Below the pieces are notes generated by a model, which had not been told where the DNA came from, did no database searches, and saw nothing but the letters and a program-made list of their open reading frames with translations. Positions 45,897 through 54,804 of a DNA stretch of 64,000 nt are shown in pieces; positions within the stretch are counted from its first letter, which is position 1; every line of letters starts with the position of its first letter. The stretch is from Pigmentiphaga kullae. Its GTDB lineage: Bacteria > Pseudomonadota > Gammaproteobacteria > Burkholderiales > Burkholderiaceae_B. The translations under genes and the position numbers were made by a program. The stretch covers positions 868,001 through 932,000 of the forward strand of contig NZ_SGXC01000003.1 of the NCBI RefSeq assembly GCF_004216695.1, given 5' to 3'.

Positions 45897-46624
45897 TCCG
45901 TAGGGGGCGAGGAGCGTTCGAGCAGCGCGAACTGGGCCGACCTCAAATGGCCGTGCATGACCGCGCGCGCCCATTCCGGGTCGCGTGAGGTAAAGGCATC
46001 GATCAGTTCCCGATGATGCTGGAAGGTGCGCGCAAGGCGGGCGCGGTCGTAGCTGCGCCGCGTCAGCAGAATGATCTTGATGTCCACGCCCTTGGTGCGC
46101 ATGGCCAGCAGCCGCGCGTTGCCGGCGGATTCGGAGATGCGCGCGTGGAAGTTCCGGTTCAGCGGGGCGATGCGATCCAGGTTGGAGGCACTGATGTCCG
46201 GGCCGCGTGATTCCATCTCGTCCTGGATCTCGTGCAGTTCGGCCAGCGTGGCCGGGCTCATGCGGGTCGCGGCCAGGGCGGCCAGTTCCGATTCGATCAG
46301 GATGCGCACCGCGTAGAGATCCCGGATCTCCTGGGTGGTCCAGGTCCGTACGGTGGCGCCCGCATTGGCGCGCAGGATCAGCAGGCCATCGGCCACCAGC
46401 AGCCTGAGCCCTTCGCGCACCGGCGTGCGCGACAATCCCAGCGCTTCCGAGACTTCTTTCTCCGTGATGCGCGCGCCTTCGGGAAACCTGCCGGAGATGA
46501 TGCCGTCCCGCACGTACGCGTAGGCTTGTTGGACGGACGAGGCCCGCGTGGTCAAGTCGGAGGACAGCGAGTACGTATCGGACGAGAGCGTCGGCACGGA
46601 CGAAGTTTTCGAAGTAGGGGGCAT
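45878..46624 (-). CDS. GntR-family (FCD domain) transcriptional regulator
   Basis: 248 residues: a disordered 30-residue leader, an N-terminal winged HTH (QQAYAYVRDGIISGRFPEGARI, EALGLSRTPVREGLRLL) and an all-helical FCD ligand domain with the metal-binding Asp/His set (NRNFHARI, HHRELIDAF, MHGHLRSAQ). It adjoins and faces the catabolic operon, whose two divergent promoters share a GntR-like operator, so it is the likely repressor, released by a carboxylate intermediate. A TTG at 46639 would add five residues. Confidence 0.9.
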   Translation of the reverse strand: MPPTSKTSSVPTLSSDTYSLSSDLTTRASSVQQAYAYVRDGIISGRFPEGARITEKEVSEALGLSRTPVREGLRLLVADGLLILRANAGATVRTWTTQEIRDLYAVRILIESELAALAATRMSPATLAELHEIQDEMESRGPDISASNLDRIAPLNRNFHARISESAGNARLLAMRTKGVDIKIILLTRRSYDRARLARTFQHHRELIDAFTSRDPEWARAVMHGHLRSAQFALLERSSPPTDQNAAR

Positions 46625-46675
46625 ACGCGCGGCAGCCAAGCTTGGTGCGACAACTATAGCGGATATGCCGCCTGG

Positions 46676-47278
46676 CTAGGTCGCGCGCCGGCCCACGTAG
46701 CGCGTGACGAAGGCCGGCCCGCGGTGTCCTTCCCCTTCGTCCAGTTCCACCTCGCCTTCCCAGCCCTGTACTTCCTCGAGCAGGCCGGCGAAGTCCGCGC
46801 GTATCGTGGCGAGGTCGCTCAACATGTCGACGTCGCGCGGGCCGCCGCTCTGGTAGCCCAACTGGCGCGGATGGAAGGACTCCAGGACCAGCCAGCCGCC
46901 GGGCGCCAGCGCGCCCGCCAGGCGCCGGTGGGCGTCGGCGCGGAAGCTGCCGGGCAGGTGGACGTAGATCAGGACGACCGCGGCACAGGTGGCGGGAGGC
47001 GGCGCCCAGGCCGCCAGGTCCGCGTTCAGCGTGGTGATGGTGACGCCGCGGTTCGCGGCCAGGGCCAGTGCCTTGTCCAGCCCGACCTGCGAATTGTCGA
47101 CCGCCAGCACCTGGTGCCCGCGCTCTGCCAGCCACACGCTGTTGCGGCCTTCGCCGTCGCCGGGCAGCAGCACCCGGCTACCGGCCGGCAGGCGTGGCTC
47201 CTGCTCGGCCAGGAAGCGGTTGGGCGCGGTTCCGTACTTGTAGCCAGGTTCGGAAAAGCGTTGATCCCAGGTCTTCAT
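46676..47278 (-). CDS. Class I SAM-dependent methyltransferase
   Basis: 200 residues. SAM motif I is LLPGDGEGRNSVWLAERGH, followed by VLAVDNSQVGLDKAL; this LPGDGEGRN variant is typical of TehB/thiopurine-methyltransferase-like proteins of unknown substrate. The opening WDQRFSEPGYKYGTAPNRFL is also characteristic. The ATG is 27 bp downstream of cydX on the same strand, so it may be read through from the cytochrome bd operon. The substrate is unknown. Confidence 0.82.
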   Translation of the reverse strand: MKTWDQRFSEPGYKYGTAPNRFLAEQEPRLPAGSRVLLPGDGEGRNSVWLAERGHQVLAVDNSQVGLDKALALAANRGVTITTLNADLAAWAPPPATCAAVVLIYVHLPGSFRADAHRRLAGALAPGGWLVLESFHPRQLGYQSGGPRDVDMLSDLATIRADFAGLLEEVQGWEGEVELDEGEGHRGPAFVTRYVGRRAT

Positions 47279-47305
47279 ACTGCTCGATATCTCCGATAGG
47301 GGGAC

Positions 47306-47401
47306 TTACTCGTCTTGTTCCCTCAGTTCGTACCACATGGCGTTCAGGACGGCGAAGGTCGCCGCCAGGCCCAAACCCAGTATCCAGGAAAAGTACCACA
47401 T
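47306..47401 (-). CDS. cydX: Cytochrome bd oxidase small subunit CydX
   Basis: A 31-residue single-helix protein, MWYFSWILGLGLAATFAVLN to ELREQDE. CydX stabilises the hemes of CydAB; the MWYFSWILG opening and short acidic tail are the family signature. GGGAG lies 8 nt before the ATG, 20 bp after the cydB stop. It is too short for routine gene finding but its position and sequence make the call secure. Confidence 0.92.
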   Translation of the reverse strand: MWYFSWILGLGLAATFAVLNAMWYELREQDE

Positions 47402-47421
47402 GCTTGTTTCTCCCAGGTGCG

Positions 47422-48576
47422 TCAGTAGGCGTGATTGCCGGGGTCCTTCACGGCCGCCTCGTCGACCTTGCCCCACAGGACCCGGTAGACCCAGGACGTG
47501 TAGGCGACGATGAGCGGGATGAAGATTCCCGATGCGACCAGCATGATGAACAGCGTCAGGTGGCTGGACGAGGCATCCCAGACCGTCAGGCTGGCTCGCG
47601 GGTCGGCGGACGAGGGCAGCAGGAACGGGAAGATCGAGACCCCCACGGACAGGATGATGCCCAGTATGGCCAGCGAGCTGGCCAGCAGCGCGCCGATCTC
47701 GCTGCGCAGCCGCAGCAGCAGCAGGGCCAGCGCCGAGCCGGCCAGGCCGGCGGCCGGCGCCAGCATCAGCCACGGGTGGGCCGCGTAGTTGTCGAACCAG
47801 GCGCCCGCGGCGATCTCGGCGGTCTTGCGCAGCGGATTGGACGGGCCCAGCGTGTCGATGGCGCTGGTGACGCGATAGCCGTCCACCCAGGCCCACAGCG
47901 CGATGCCGCCCAGCGCGAACAGCAGCAGGGTCAGGAACGCCGCCGCGCTGCCGTAGCTGCGGGCGCGCTCGGCCACGTCGCCGCGCGTCTTCAGGACCAG
48001 CCAGCACGCGCCCTGCGTGGCCAGCATCGTGACCGACACCAGGCCGCACAGCAGCGCGAAGGGGGACAGCAGTCCGAAGAAGGTCCCGTCGTAGAAGATG
48101 CGCAGGTCGCCGTCGAGCCGGAACGGCACGCCCAGCAGCACGTTGCCCACCGCCACGCCCAGGATCAGCGAGGGCACCAGGCCACCGACGAACAGCGCCC
48201 AGTCCCAGGCCGTGCGCCAGCGCGTGCTTTCGCGCTTGCTGCGGTACTTGAAGCCCACCGGCCGCAGGATCAGCGCGAACAGGATGGCGAACATCGCCAG
48301 GTAGAAGCTGGAGAAGGACACCGCGTACAGCGGCGGCCAGGCGGCGAAGATCGCGCCGCCGCCCAGGATCAGCCAGACCTGGTTGCCTTCCCACACCGGA
48401 CCGATGGTGTTGATGACCACGCGCCGTTCGACGTCGGTGCGGCCGACGAAGGGCAGCAGCATGCCCGTGCCCAGGTCGAAGCCGTCGGTCAGCGCGAAGG
48501 CGATCAGCAGGACGCCCAGCAGCGCCCACCAGATCAGGCGCAGCACGTCGTAGTCGATGAGTGTGTGCAGAATCAT
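47422..48576 (-). CDS. cydB: Cytochrome bd ubiquinol oxidase subunit II
   Basis: A 384-residue membrane protein with about nine helices (E. coli CydB is 379). Characteristic segments: DYDVLRLIWWALLGVLLIAFA at the N-terminus, FDLGTGMLLPFVGR, NTIGPVWEGNQVWLILGGGA, and the C-terminal PLIVAYTSWVYRVLWGKV. It forms the oxidase with CydA, reducing O2 with quinol at low oxygen. It is 3 bp after the cydA stop in cydDCABX. Confidence 0.96.
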   Translation of the reverse strand: MILHTLIDYDVLRLIWWALLGVLLIAFALTDGFDLGTGMLLPFVGRTDVERRVVINTIGPVWEGNQVWLILGGGAIFAAWPPLYAVSFSSFYLAMFAILFALILRPVGFKYRSKRESTRWRTAWDWALFVGGLVPSLILGVAVGNVLLGVPFRLDGDLRIFYDGTFFGLLSPFALLCGLVSVTMLATQGACWLVLKTRGDVAERARSYGSAAAFLTLLLFALGGIALWAWVDGYRVTSAIDTLGPSNPLRKTAEIAAGAWFDNYAAHPWLMLAPAAGLAGSALALLLLRLRSEIGALLASSLAILGIILSVGVSIFPFLLPSSADPRASLTVWDASSSHLTLFIMLVASGIFIPLIVAYTSWVYRVLWGKVDEAAVKDPGNHAY

Positions 48577-48579
48577 GGA

Positions 48580-50169
48580 TTACTCCTGGGCGGTCAGGCG
48601 TTGGGACAGGTGCGGGGCCACGAGCCGCACTTCCGGGTCGGGGTCGGGCTCCACGCCCTTGCGGATGGCGCGCAGCATCAGGCCCATCTCGACGATGAAC
48701 AGCACGGTGTAGAGTGCGGTGAAGCCCAGTATGGTCATCAGCACCGTGCCCGCGCCCAGGTCGGAGACGGCCGCGGCGGTGGGCAGCACGCCCTCGATCA
48801 CCCACGGCTGGCGGCCGAACTCGGCGACGATCCAGCCCATCTCGGCCGCGATCCAGGGCAGGGGGATGGCGAACACCGCCACTTTCAGCAGCCAGCGGTG
48901 CGCATCGAGCCGGCGGCGGGCCGACAGGATGAAGAACGTCGCCGTCAGCAGGATGAAGAAGAAGCCCAGGCCGACCATGATGCGGAACGACCAGAACAGC
49001 GGCAGGACCATGGGCACGGTGTCCCAGGCGGCCTGGTCGATCTGCTGCGGCGTGGCCTGGCGCGGGTCGTCCAGGTAGCGCTTGAGCAGCAGGGCATAGC
49101 CCAGATCGGCGCCATGCTGTTCGAAGGCCTCGCGGTCGGCCGGCGCGATGGCGGCGGAGCTGCCCGCCGCGCGGATGCGCTGCAAGGCGTCGAAGGCGAC
49201 GATGCCGCTGCCTATGCGCTCGCGCGCGTGGTCGACCAGCGTGGTGATGCCGGGGATCTCGGTGGTGAGCGAGCGCGTGCCGATCAGGCCCATGACGGCC
49301 GGGACGCGGACGGCGTAGTGGGTCTCGCGCGCCTGCTGGTCGGGAATGCCGACGATGGTGAAGGGCGCGGGCGCGGGCTCGGTTTCCCACATGCCTTCGA
49401 TGGCGGCCAGCTTCATCTTCTGGTGCTCGGTCGACAGGTAGCCGCTTTCGTCGCCCAGCACCACCACCGACAGCGCCGAGGCCAGCCCGAACGAGGCGGC
49501 CACCGTCATCGAGCGCTTGGCCACGTCGATGTGCCGGCCCTTGAGCAGGTACCAGGCCGACACGCCCAGCACGAACACCGATGCGGTTACGTAGCCGGCC
49601 GATACCGTGTGCACGAACTTGGCCTGCGCCACCGGGTTCGTCAGCACGGCGAAGAAATCGGTGACTTCCATGCGCATGGTCTCGGGGTTGAAGGCCGAGC
49701 CCACGGGGTTCTGCATCCACCCGTTGGCGATCAGGATCCACAGCGCCGAGAAGTTCGAGCCCAGCGCCACGCACCAGGTCGCCACCAGGTGTCCGACGCG
49801 CGACAGCTTGTTCCAGCCGAAGAAGAACAGGCCGACGAAGGTCGCCTCCAGGAAGAAGGCCATCAGGCCTTCCAGCGCCAGCGGCGCGCCGAAGATGTCG
49901 CCCACGTAGTGGCTGTAGTAGCTCCAGTTCATGCCGAACTGGAACTCCATTACCAGGCCGGTGGCCACGCCCAGCACGAAATTGATGCCGAACAGCGTGC
50001 CCCAGAACTTGGTCATCTGGCGCCAGATCTTGCGCCCGGTCATGACGTAGACCGTCTCCATGATGGCGATGACGACCGACAGGCCCAGCGTGAGCGGGAC
50101 GAAAAGGAAGTGGTAGAGCGCCGTCAGTGCGAACTGCAGGCGCGAGAGTGAAACGATGTCGAGGTCCAT
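48580..50169 (-). CDS. cydA: Cytochrome bd ubiquinol oxidase subunit I
   Basis: Heme-bearing catalytic subunit, 529 residues. Heme b595 ligand H20 (LTALYHFLFVPLTLGL), heme b558 ligands H187 (AKFVHTVSAGYV) and the Met in FWSFRIMVGLG; the proton-channel region includes MNWSYYSHYVGDIFG and FFLEATFVGLFFFGW. The quinol-binding loop lies around residues 250-380. It starts 16 bp after cydC and just ahead of cydB. Expected to be induced in microaerobic conditions. Confidence 0.97.
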   Translation of the reverse strand: MDLDIVSLSRLQFALTALYHFLFVPLTLGLSVVIAIMETVYVMTGRKIWRQMTKFWGTLFGINFVLGVATGLVMEFQFGMNWSYYSHYVGDIFGAPLALEGLMAFFLEATFVGLFFFGWNKLSRVGHLVATWCVALGSNFSALWILIANGWMQNPVGSAFNPETMRMEVTDFFAVLTNPVAQAKFVHTVSAGYVTASVFVLGVSAWYLLKGRHIDVAKRSMTVAASFGLASALSVVVLGDESGYLSTEHQKMKLAAIEGMWETEPAPAPFTIVGIPDQQARETHYAVRVPAVMGLIGTRSLTTEIPGITTLVDHARERIGSGIVAFDALQRIRAAGSSAAIAPADREAFEQHGADLGYALLLKRYLDDPRQATPQQIDQAAWDTVPMVLPLFWSFRIMVGLGFFFILLTATFFILSARRRLDAHRWLLKVAVFAIPLPWIAAEMGWIVAEFGRQPWVIEGVLPTAAAVSDLGAGTVLMTILGFTALYTVLFIVEMGLMLRAIRKGVEPDPDPEVRLVAPHLSQRLTAQE

Positions 50170-50185
50170 GGTGCCAGCTTCCTCC

Positions 50186-51871
50186 TCAGTCCGGGCGCAG
50201 GGTGTGAAGTCGATGTTCGAAGGCGGGGGTGCCGCGGCGCAGGTCGGCGGCCACGGTGCCGGCGGCCAGCACGACGATGCGGTCCGCCAGGGCGGCTTCC
50301 CGCCGGATGTGGGTGGCGATGAGCAGGGTCCGGCCGTGGGCCTGCCCGGCCAGCCGGGCGACCACGTCGCGCGCGGTCGGCGCGTCCAGTCCTTCCGTCG
50401 GTTCGTCCAGCAGCCACAATTGCGTGGGTCGCAGGAACAGCCGCGCCAGCGCGAGCCTGCGGGCCTGGCCGGCGGACAGGCCCAGGCCGCCTTCGCCCAG
50501 GCGCGTGTCCAGCCCGGCGGGCAGGGCGGCGATGGTCTGCTCCAGGCCCGCGGCCCGCAGCGCGGCCCACAAGGCGTCATCGCCGGCATCGATGCGGGCC
50601 AGGCGCAGGTTGTCGCGCACGCTGTCCTGGAACAGTTCGGTACGTTGGGTCAGCAGACAGGAGGCGGGGGCCAGGACCCGTCCGGTGGACGGCAGCCGTT
50701 CGCCCGCCACCAGCGCCAGCAGGGTCGATTTGCCGGCGCCGCTGGGGCCGACAACGGCCACGCGTTCGCCGGGCCGGATCGCCAGGGTGATGCCTTCCAG
50801 GGCCGCGTGGGCATGCAGGCCGGGCCGGTCGCCATGGTGCAGGCTGGCATGTTCGAGCAGGATGTCGCCCGAGGCGGCGGGGGCCGGGCCCGACTCCGGC
50901 GCCTCCAGCCGTGGCGCCAGGCGGCGGACGGCCAGGAGGGTGCGGCCCAGCTCCAGGGTTCCCCGCCGCAGCGGCGTCAGCGGCTCGGCGCTGGCCAGCA
51001 CGAGCAGCAGGGCCAGCGCCGCCACCGGCGCGCCGATGGCAGAGCCGGCCACCAGCAGGACACAGGCGGCCAGCGTGGCGGCCAGGGCCACGGTGCCCGC
51101 CACGGCCTGCAGGAAACCGCCTTGCGCGTCGGCGCGGTTGATGGCGTCGTCGGCGGTGGCCAGCCGGTGCTCGGTCCGCGCCAGTATCCGGCATTGCGCC
51201 GCCAGCCGGCCGGCCATGGCGAGTTCGGTCTGGCCCGAGACCAGGTCGATGGCCTGCGCGCGCAGGGCTTCGATCGCATACGCGCGGCGACAGGCGGCGC
51301 GGCGGCTGCGGCGCGCGGTCCAGGCCAGGATGCCGGCGCCCGTGGCCAGCAGCCACCCGGCCATGCCCAGGCCCAGCGGCAGGCTGATCGCGCCCAGCAT
51401 GACGCCGACCAGGGCGATGGCGGCACAGGCGGCCCCGGCGGGTACCAGCAGGCGCAGGTACAGCACGTCCAGGGCGTCGGCGTCGGCGGTCAGCCGGAAC
51501 AGCAGCCGGGCCGGCCGCGCCAGCAGCCGGCGCGCGGCCTCGGGCCGGGCCCAGCCCGCGAACAGCCGGGGACGCAGCGCGGCGATGACCGCGAGCGCCG
51601 CGTCGTGGGTGACGACCCGCTCGCCGTAGCGGGCGGCGGTGCGGACCAGGGCCAGCAACCGTATGCCGGCGCCGGGCGTGAACACGTCGAAGGCAAGGGC
51701 GGTGCCGGCGGCCAGCCCGGCCAGCGCGGTGGCGGTGATGAACCAGCCGGACAGGCCCAGCAGCCCCATGCCGGCGAAGACCGTCAGCGCGGCCAGCGCG
51801 ACGCCGCCCCACAGCAGGCGGCGCCGGTCGGCGAAGAAGAGCCGCAGCACGGCGTGGATGGAGGCTTTCAT
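50186..51871 (-). CDS. cydC: Glutathione/cysteine ABC exporter subunit CydC
   Basis: 561 residues: six transmembrane helices then an ABC domain with Walker A GPSGAGKST, signature LSAGQARRLALAR (Ala replaces Gly in LSGGQ) and Walker B LWLLDEPTEGLD. With CydD it forms a heterodimeric inner-membrane transporter exporting reduced thiols, needed for cytochrome bd assembly. Its start overlaps the cydD stop by 4 bp. The family's usual order cydDC before cydAB holds. Confidence 0.95.
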   Translation of the reverse strand: MKASIHAVLRLFFADRRRLLWGGVALAALTVFAGMGLLGLSGWFITATALAGLAAGTALAFDVFTPGAGIRLLALVRTAARYGERVVTHDAALAVIAALRPRLFAGWARPEAARRLLARPARLLFRLTADADALDVLYLRLLVPAGAACAAIALVGVMLGAISLPLGLGMAGWLLATGAGILAWTARRSRRAACRRAYAIEALRAQAIDLVSGQTELAMAGRLAAQCRILARTEHRLATADDAINRADAQGGFLQAVAGTVALAATLAACVLLVAGSAIGAPVAALALLLVLASAEPLTPLRRGTLELGRTLLAVRRLAPRLEAPESGPAPAASGDILLEHASLHHGDRPGLHAHAALEGITLAIRPGERVAVVGPSGAGKSTLLALVAGERLPSTGRVLAPASCLLTQRTELFQDSVRDNLRLARIDAGDDALWAALRAAGLEQTIAALPAGLDTRLGEGGLGLSAGQARRLALARLFLRPTQLWLLDEPTEGLDAPTARDVVARLAGQAHGRTLLIATHIRREAALADRIVVLAAGTVAADLRRGTPAFEHRLHTLRPD

Positions 51872-53595
51872 GAGGCCGCGCCCACGGCCGCCAGCGGGAC
51901 CGTTTCCGTATCGGCCGGCGCCGCGCGCGGCGCGGCAAGGTCGATCACGCGGTCCATGCGCGAGGCCAGTTCGGGGTCGTGCGTGGCGACGATCAGGGTC
52001 CTGCCCGCGGACTGGGCCAGCAGCCGGCGGGTGAGTTCCCGGGCCGTGGCTGCGTCCAGATGCGCGGTGGGTTCGTCGGCCAGCCACAGGTCGGTGCCGG
52101 GCGCCGCGGCCGCCCTGGCCATCGCCAGGCGCAGGCATTCGCCGCCGGACAGGCCGGTGCCGGATTCGCCCAGCGGCCGTCCTGCTTCGCGTCCCGCCAG
52201 TTGTTCCAGGGTCGCGGCCTCCAGGGCTCGGCCCACGGCCCGGGCATCCACGTCCGGGCGGCCCAGGGCGACATTGGCGCCCAGCGTGCCGGCGAATACG
52301 TGCGGCTTCTGCCCTATCCAGGCCATGCGCGCGCGCAGGCGCGGCGCGCTGTGGTCATCCAGCGCCACGCCGTCGATGACGACGGCGCCGGACCGGGCGG
52401 GCACCAGGCCGGCGATCAGCGCCAGCAGCGTCGACTTGCCCGAGCCGCTCGGCCCCATGATGGCCACCCGTTCGCCGGGCGCCACGCGCAGGTCGATGCC
52501 GTCGACGACCGGAGACGCCGCTTCGGCGTGGGCGAAGCGTAGCTGGACGAGTTCGACGGCGGGCGGCGGGCGGCGGGCGGGCGCGCCGCTGGCGGGCGGG
52601 AAGGGTGCGGCGCCGCCCACCAGCTTCGATGGCGCCGAGGACAGCGCGCGCAGCGCCTCCAGCGCCGCCCGGCCCGCGGCCCGGTCGTGCCAGGCCGTGG
52701 AGAGGTCGCGCAGCGGCTCGAAGAAGCTGGGCGCCAGCAGCAGGACGAAGAGCCCCTGGCCCAGGGTGAGAGGACCGCCCCAGGTGCCGAAGGGCAGGGT
52801 GCCCAGCAGGTGGAATCCTACGTAGACCGCGACCATGGCGACCCCGATGGCGGAAAACAATTCCAGCACCGCCGAGGACAGGAAGGCGATGCGCAGTACC
52901 GCCATGGTACGCGTACGCAGTGTTTGTGCAACATATGCCAGTCGTCCGGTGGTGGCGTCCACGGCATCCAGCGCCCGCAGCGTGGCCAGTCCGCGCAGTC
53001 GATCGAGCAGGAAGGCGTTCAGCGTGCCCATTTCCGCCAGGTGGGCCTGGCTGGCGCGCTGGGCGCGCCAGCCCACCAGCGCCATGAAAACCGGGATCAG
53101 CGGGGCCGAGGCCAGCAGGACCAGCGCCGCGATCCATGACAGCGGCGCGACGGCCGCCAGGATGGCCAGCGGCATGACCAGCATCTTCAACTGGATGGCG
53201 GGATAGCGGGCCAGATAGGGCTGCGCCGCATCGGCCTGTTCGGCCAGGACGCTGGCCGCCTGGCCCGCGGCGGGGCGCCGCTTGTCCAGCGGGGAGCCGT
53301 CCGCCAGCGCGTCGACGGCGGCGGCGCGCAGTGCCGACAGGCGGCGCCGCGCGACCTGGAAGCTCAGTCGCGCGCCCCACGCATCGCACGCCGCGCGCAG
53401 GACGCCGGCGAGCAGGAAGCAGGCGGCGGCCAGCAGGCCAGCGGCCACGTCGCCGGGATCCGCCGCCATGCGCTGCACCGCCGAGGCCAGGATGCCGGCC
53501 TGGACCAGCCACGTCAGCGATCCGGCCAGTTGCAGCCAGTCGCCGGGGGAAGGGCGGAGCGCGTCGCCGGAGCGCGCGGAGGCGGGGCGGGACAG
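51868..53595 (-). CDS. cydD: Glutathione/cysteine ABC exporter subunit CydD, probable CTG start
   Basis: ABC half-transporter with Walker A GPSGSGKST, signature LSGGECLRLAMAR and Walker B LWLADEPTAHLD, partner of CydC. The first conventional start in frame is a GTG at 53478, but it falls inside the first transmembrane helix (DWLQLAGSLTWLVQAGILAS precedes it) and lacks a ribosome-binding site. The frame is open to a CTG at 53595, which has GGGAG seven bases upstream and restores the helix, giving 575 residues. I therefore extend the gene to CTG. First gene of cydDCABX. Confidence 0.85.
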   Translation of the reverse strand: MSRPASARSGDALRPSPGDWLQLAGSLTWLVQAGILASAVQRMAADPGDVAAGLLAAACFLLAGVLRAACDAWGARLSFQVARRRLSALRAAAVDALADGSPLDKRRPAAGQAASVLAEQADAAQPYLARYPAIQLKMLVMPLAILAAVAPLSWIAALVLLASAPLIPVFMALVGWRAQRASQAHLAEMGTLNAFLLDRLRGLATLRALDAVDATTGRLAYVAQTLRTRTMAVLRIAFLSSAVLELFSAIGVAMVAVYVGFHLLGTLPFGTWGGPLTLGQGLFVLLLAPSFFEPLRDLSTAWHDRAAGRAALEALRALSSAPSKLVGGAAPFPPASGAPARRPPPAVELVQLRFAHAEAASPVVDGIDLRVAPGERVAIMGPSGSGKSTLLALIAGLVPARSGAVVIDGVALDDHSAPRLRARMAWIGQKPHVFAGTLGANVALGRPDVDARAVGRALEAATLEQLAGREAGRPLGESGTGLSGGECLRLAMARAAAAPGTDLWLADEPTAHLDAATARELTRRLLAQSAGRTLIVATHDPELASRMDRVIDLAAPRAAPADTETVPLAAVGAAS

Positions 53596-53659
53596 GGGCG
53601 TACTCCCGTTGTACGTTGGGGGCTACGCCTAAGGTATCAGTGCTCGGCCGGAGATGACA

Positions 53660-53673
53660 ATGATCTGCCGCAA
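53660..53673 (-). promoter_or_regulatory. Degenerate FNR/ANR-like box before cydD
   Basis: On the minus strand TTGCGGCAGATCAT matches TTGAT-N4-ATCAA at 7 of 10 defined positions, 65 bp upstream of the proposed cydD start. Oxygen control of this operon is expected, but the match is weak. Confidence 0.25.
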
Positions 53674-53711
53674 CTCGCGACATTCGGTCGCGCCCCCGGA
53701 TATGGTCGCCG

Positions 53712-53742
53712 GCAAAAGAAACGGCCCCGTGGAAGGGGCCGT
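53712..53742 (-). terminator. Intrinsic terminator after the small exported protein gene
   Basis: A perfect 8-bp stem (ACGGCCCC 53721-53728 with GGGGCCGT 53735-53742) followed on the minus strand by TTTCTTTTGCC. It lies 3 bp past the stop of the gene at 53746-54054 and separates it from the cyd operon. Confidence 0.75.
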
Positions 53743-53745
53743 CGT

Positions 53746-54054
53746 TCAGTCGCGGTAGCCGTGGCGCCGGTAGTAGCGCTCTTCCCGGTAGCGCTGCTGA
53801 CGCTCCCAGCGGCGTTCCTGTTCCCATCGGCGTTCGCGCCAATACGGATCATAGGGCACGTAGCCGACCGGCCCCGGCACCACCATGACGGGGGGCGGCA
53901 CATACACCGGCGCGGGGGCCATGTACACGGGAGGCGGACCATAGATGACACCGGGTATGCCGATGCCTATGGACACGCTCACGCGGGCCTGGGCCGTCGC
54001 GCTGATGGCCAAGAGGGCCGCGCCCAGCAGCCCTGCCATTGCCAGCCGTTTCAT
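53746..54054 (-). CDS. Small secreted Pro/Tyr/Arg-rich protein
   Basis: 102 residues with a clear signal peptide (MKRLAMAGLLGAALLAISAT, cleavage after AQA). The mature part has a short SVSIGIGIPG strand, a Pro-rich stretch (PPPVYMAPAPVYVPPP) and a C-terminus of Arg, Tyr, Trp and Gln repeats (RERRWEQERRWERQQRYREE). This layout is common among small periplasmic proteins of unknown function in betaproteobacteria. GGAGA precedes the ATG; a terminator follows. No function can be assigned. Confidence 0.8.
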   Translation of the reverse strand: MKRLAMAGLLGAALLAISATAQARVSVSIGIGIPGVIYGPPPVYMAPAPVYVPPPVMVVPGPVGYVPYDPYWRERRWEQERRWERQQRYREERYYRRHGYRD

Positions 54055-54192
54055 GCATATTCTCCGAGACTGCGATGGCCTCACTGTAGGGGCGATTCCC
54101 GGCCGGCGGTTTGTGCGGGTTGTTGCAATCGTCGCCACATGTAACGCCCCTGGGAGAGGCATCACGTTACGCGTTGCCCGGCCGCGACGCGC

Positions 54193-54804
54193 TCAGTAGC
54201 CCACGGTGAAGCGCCGGCCCGTATGCGCGGGTTTTTCCACTTCGTCCAGCATCGCGATGGCGAAGTCTTCCATGGAAATCCAGCTGCGGCCGTCCGCCGC
54301 GGTCAGCAGCGTATCGCCGCCCAGGCGGAACGTGCCCGTGCGCTCGCCCGGCACGAACAGCGCCGAAGGCGACAGGAAGGTCCAGTCCAGATCCTTTTCC
54401 GTGCGCAGGGCGTTCAGCCAGTCACGGCCGGCCAGCGCCTCGGGCTTGTACTCGGCCGGGAACGTGGGCGTGTCCACCAGGGCGGCGCCCGGGGCCACTT
54501 CCAGGCTGCCCGCGCCGCCCACCACCAGCAGCCGCCGCAGGCCGGCCTGCCTGACGGGGCCGAGGACGGCGGCAAGGGGCGACGTGGCGAAGCGGACGCT
54601 GCTGATGGCGGCGTCCTTGCCGCGCAGGGCCCCGGCCAGCTTCGCGCCGTCGGCCAGGTCGATGTCCAGCGTGTCCAGTCCGGGGCGCGCGGCCAGCCTG
54701 GAGGCGTGGCGGGCGATGGCGGTGACGTGGTGGCCGCGGGCCAGGGCTTCGTTGACGAGGCGGCTGCCGACATTGCCGGTGGCGCCGATGATGGCGATAT
54801 TCAT
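54193..54804 (-). CDS. NAD(P)-binding NmrA-like oxidoreductase
   Basis: 203 residues, atypical short-chain dehydrogenase fold. GATGNVGSRLVNEALARGH at the N-terminus is the dinucleotide-binding motif; RFATSPLAAVLGP, VVGGAGSLEV and DWTFLSPSALFVPGERTG match the NAD(P)H-binding (DUF/NmrA) family that often acts as redox sensors or flavin reductases. Monocistronic; upstream 285 bp separate it from the divergent egtD. Substrate unknown. Confidence 0.85.
   Translation of the reverse strand: MNIAIIGATGNVGSRLVNEALARGHHVTAIARHASRLAARPGLDTLDIDLADGAKLAGALRGKDAAISSVRFATSPLAAVLGPVRQAGLRRLLVVGGAGSLEVAPGAALVDTPTFPAEYKPEALAGRDWLNALRTEKDLDWTFLSPSALFVPGERTGTFRLGGDTLLTAADGRSWISMEDFAIAMLDEVEKPAHTGRRFTVGY

Noticed and set aside
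47068-50151. Very long open frame on the plus strand opposite cydBA (over 1000 codons)
   Set aside because: It is antisense to confidently identified cyd genes, is low-complexity (His, Gln, Arg, Gly rich), and is explained by G/C codon bias keeping the frame open.
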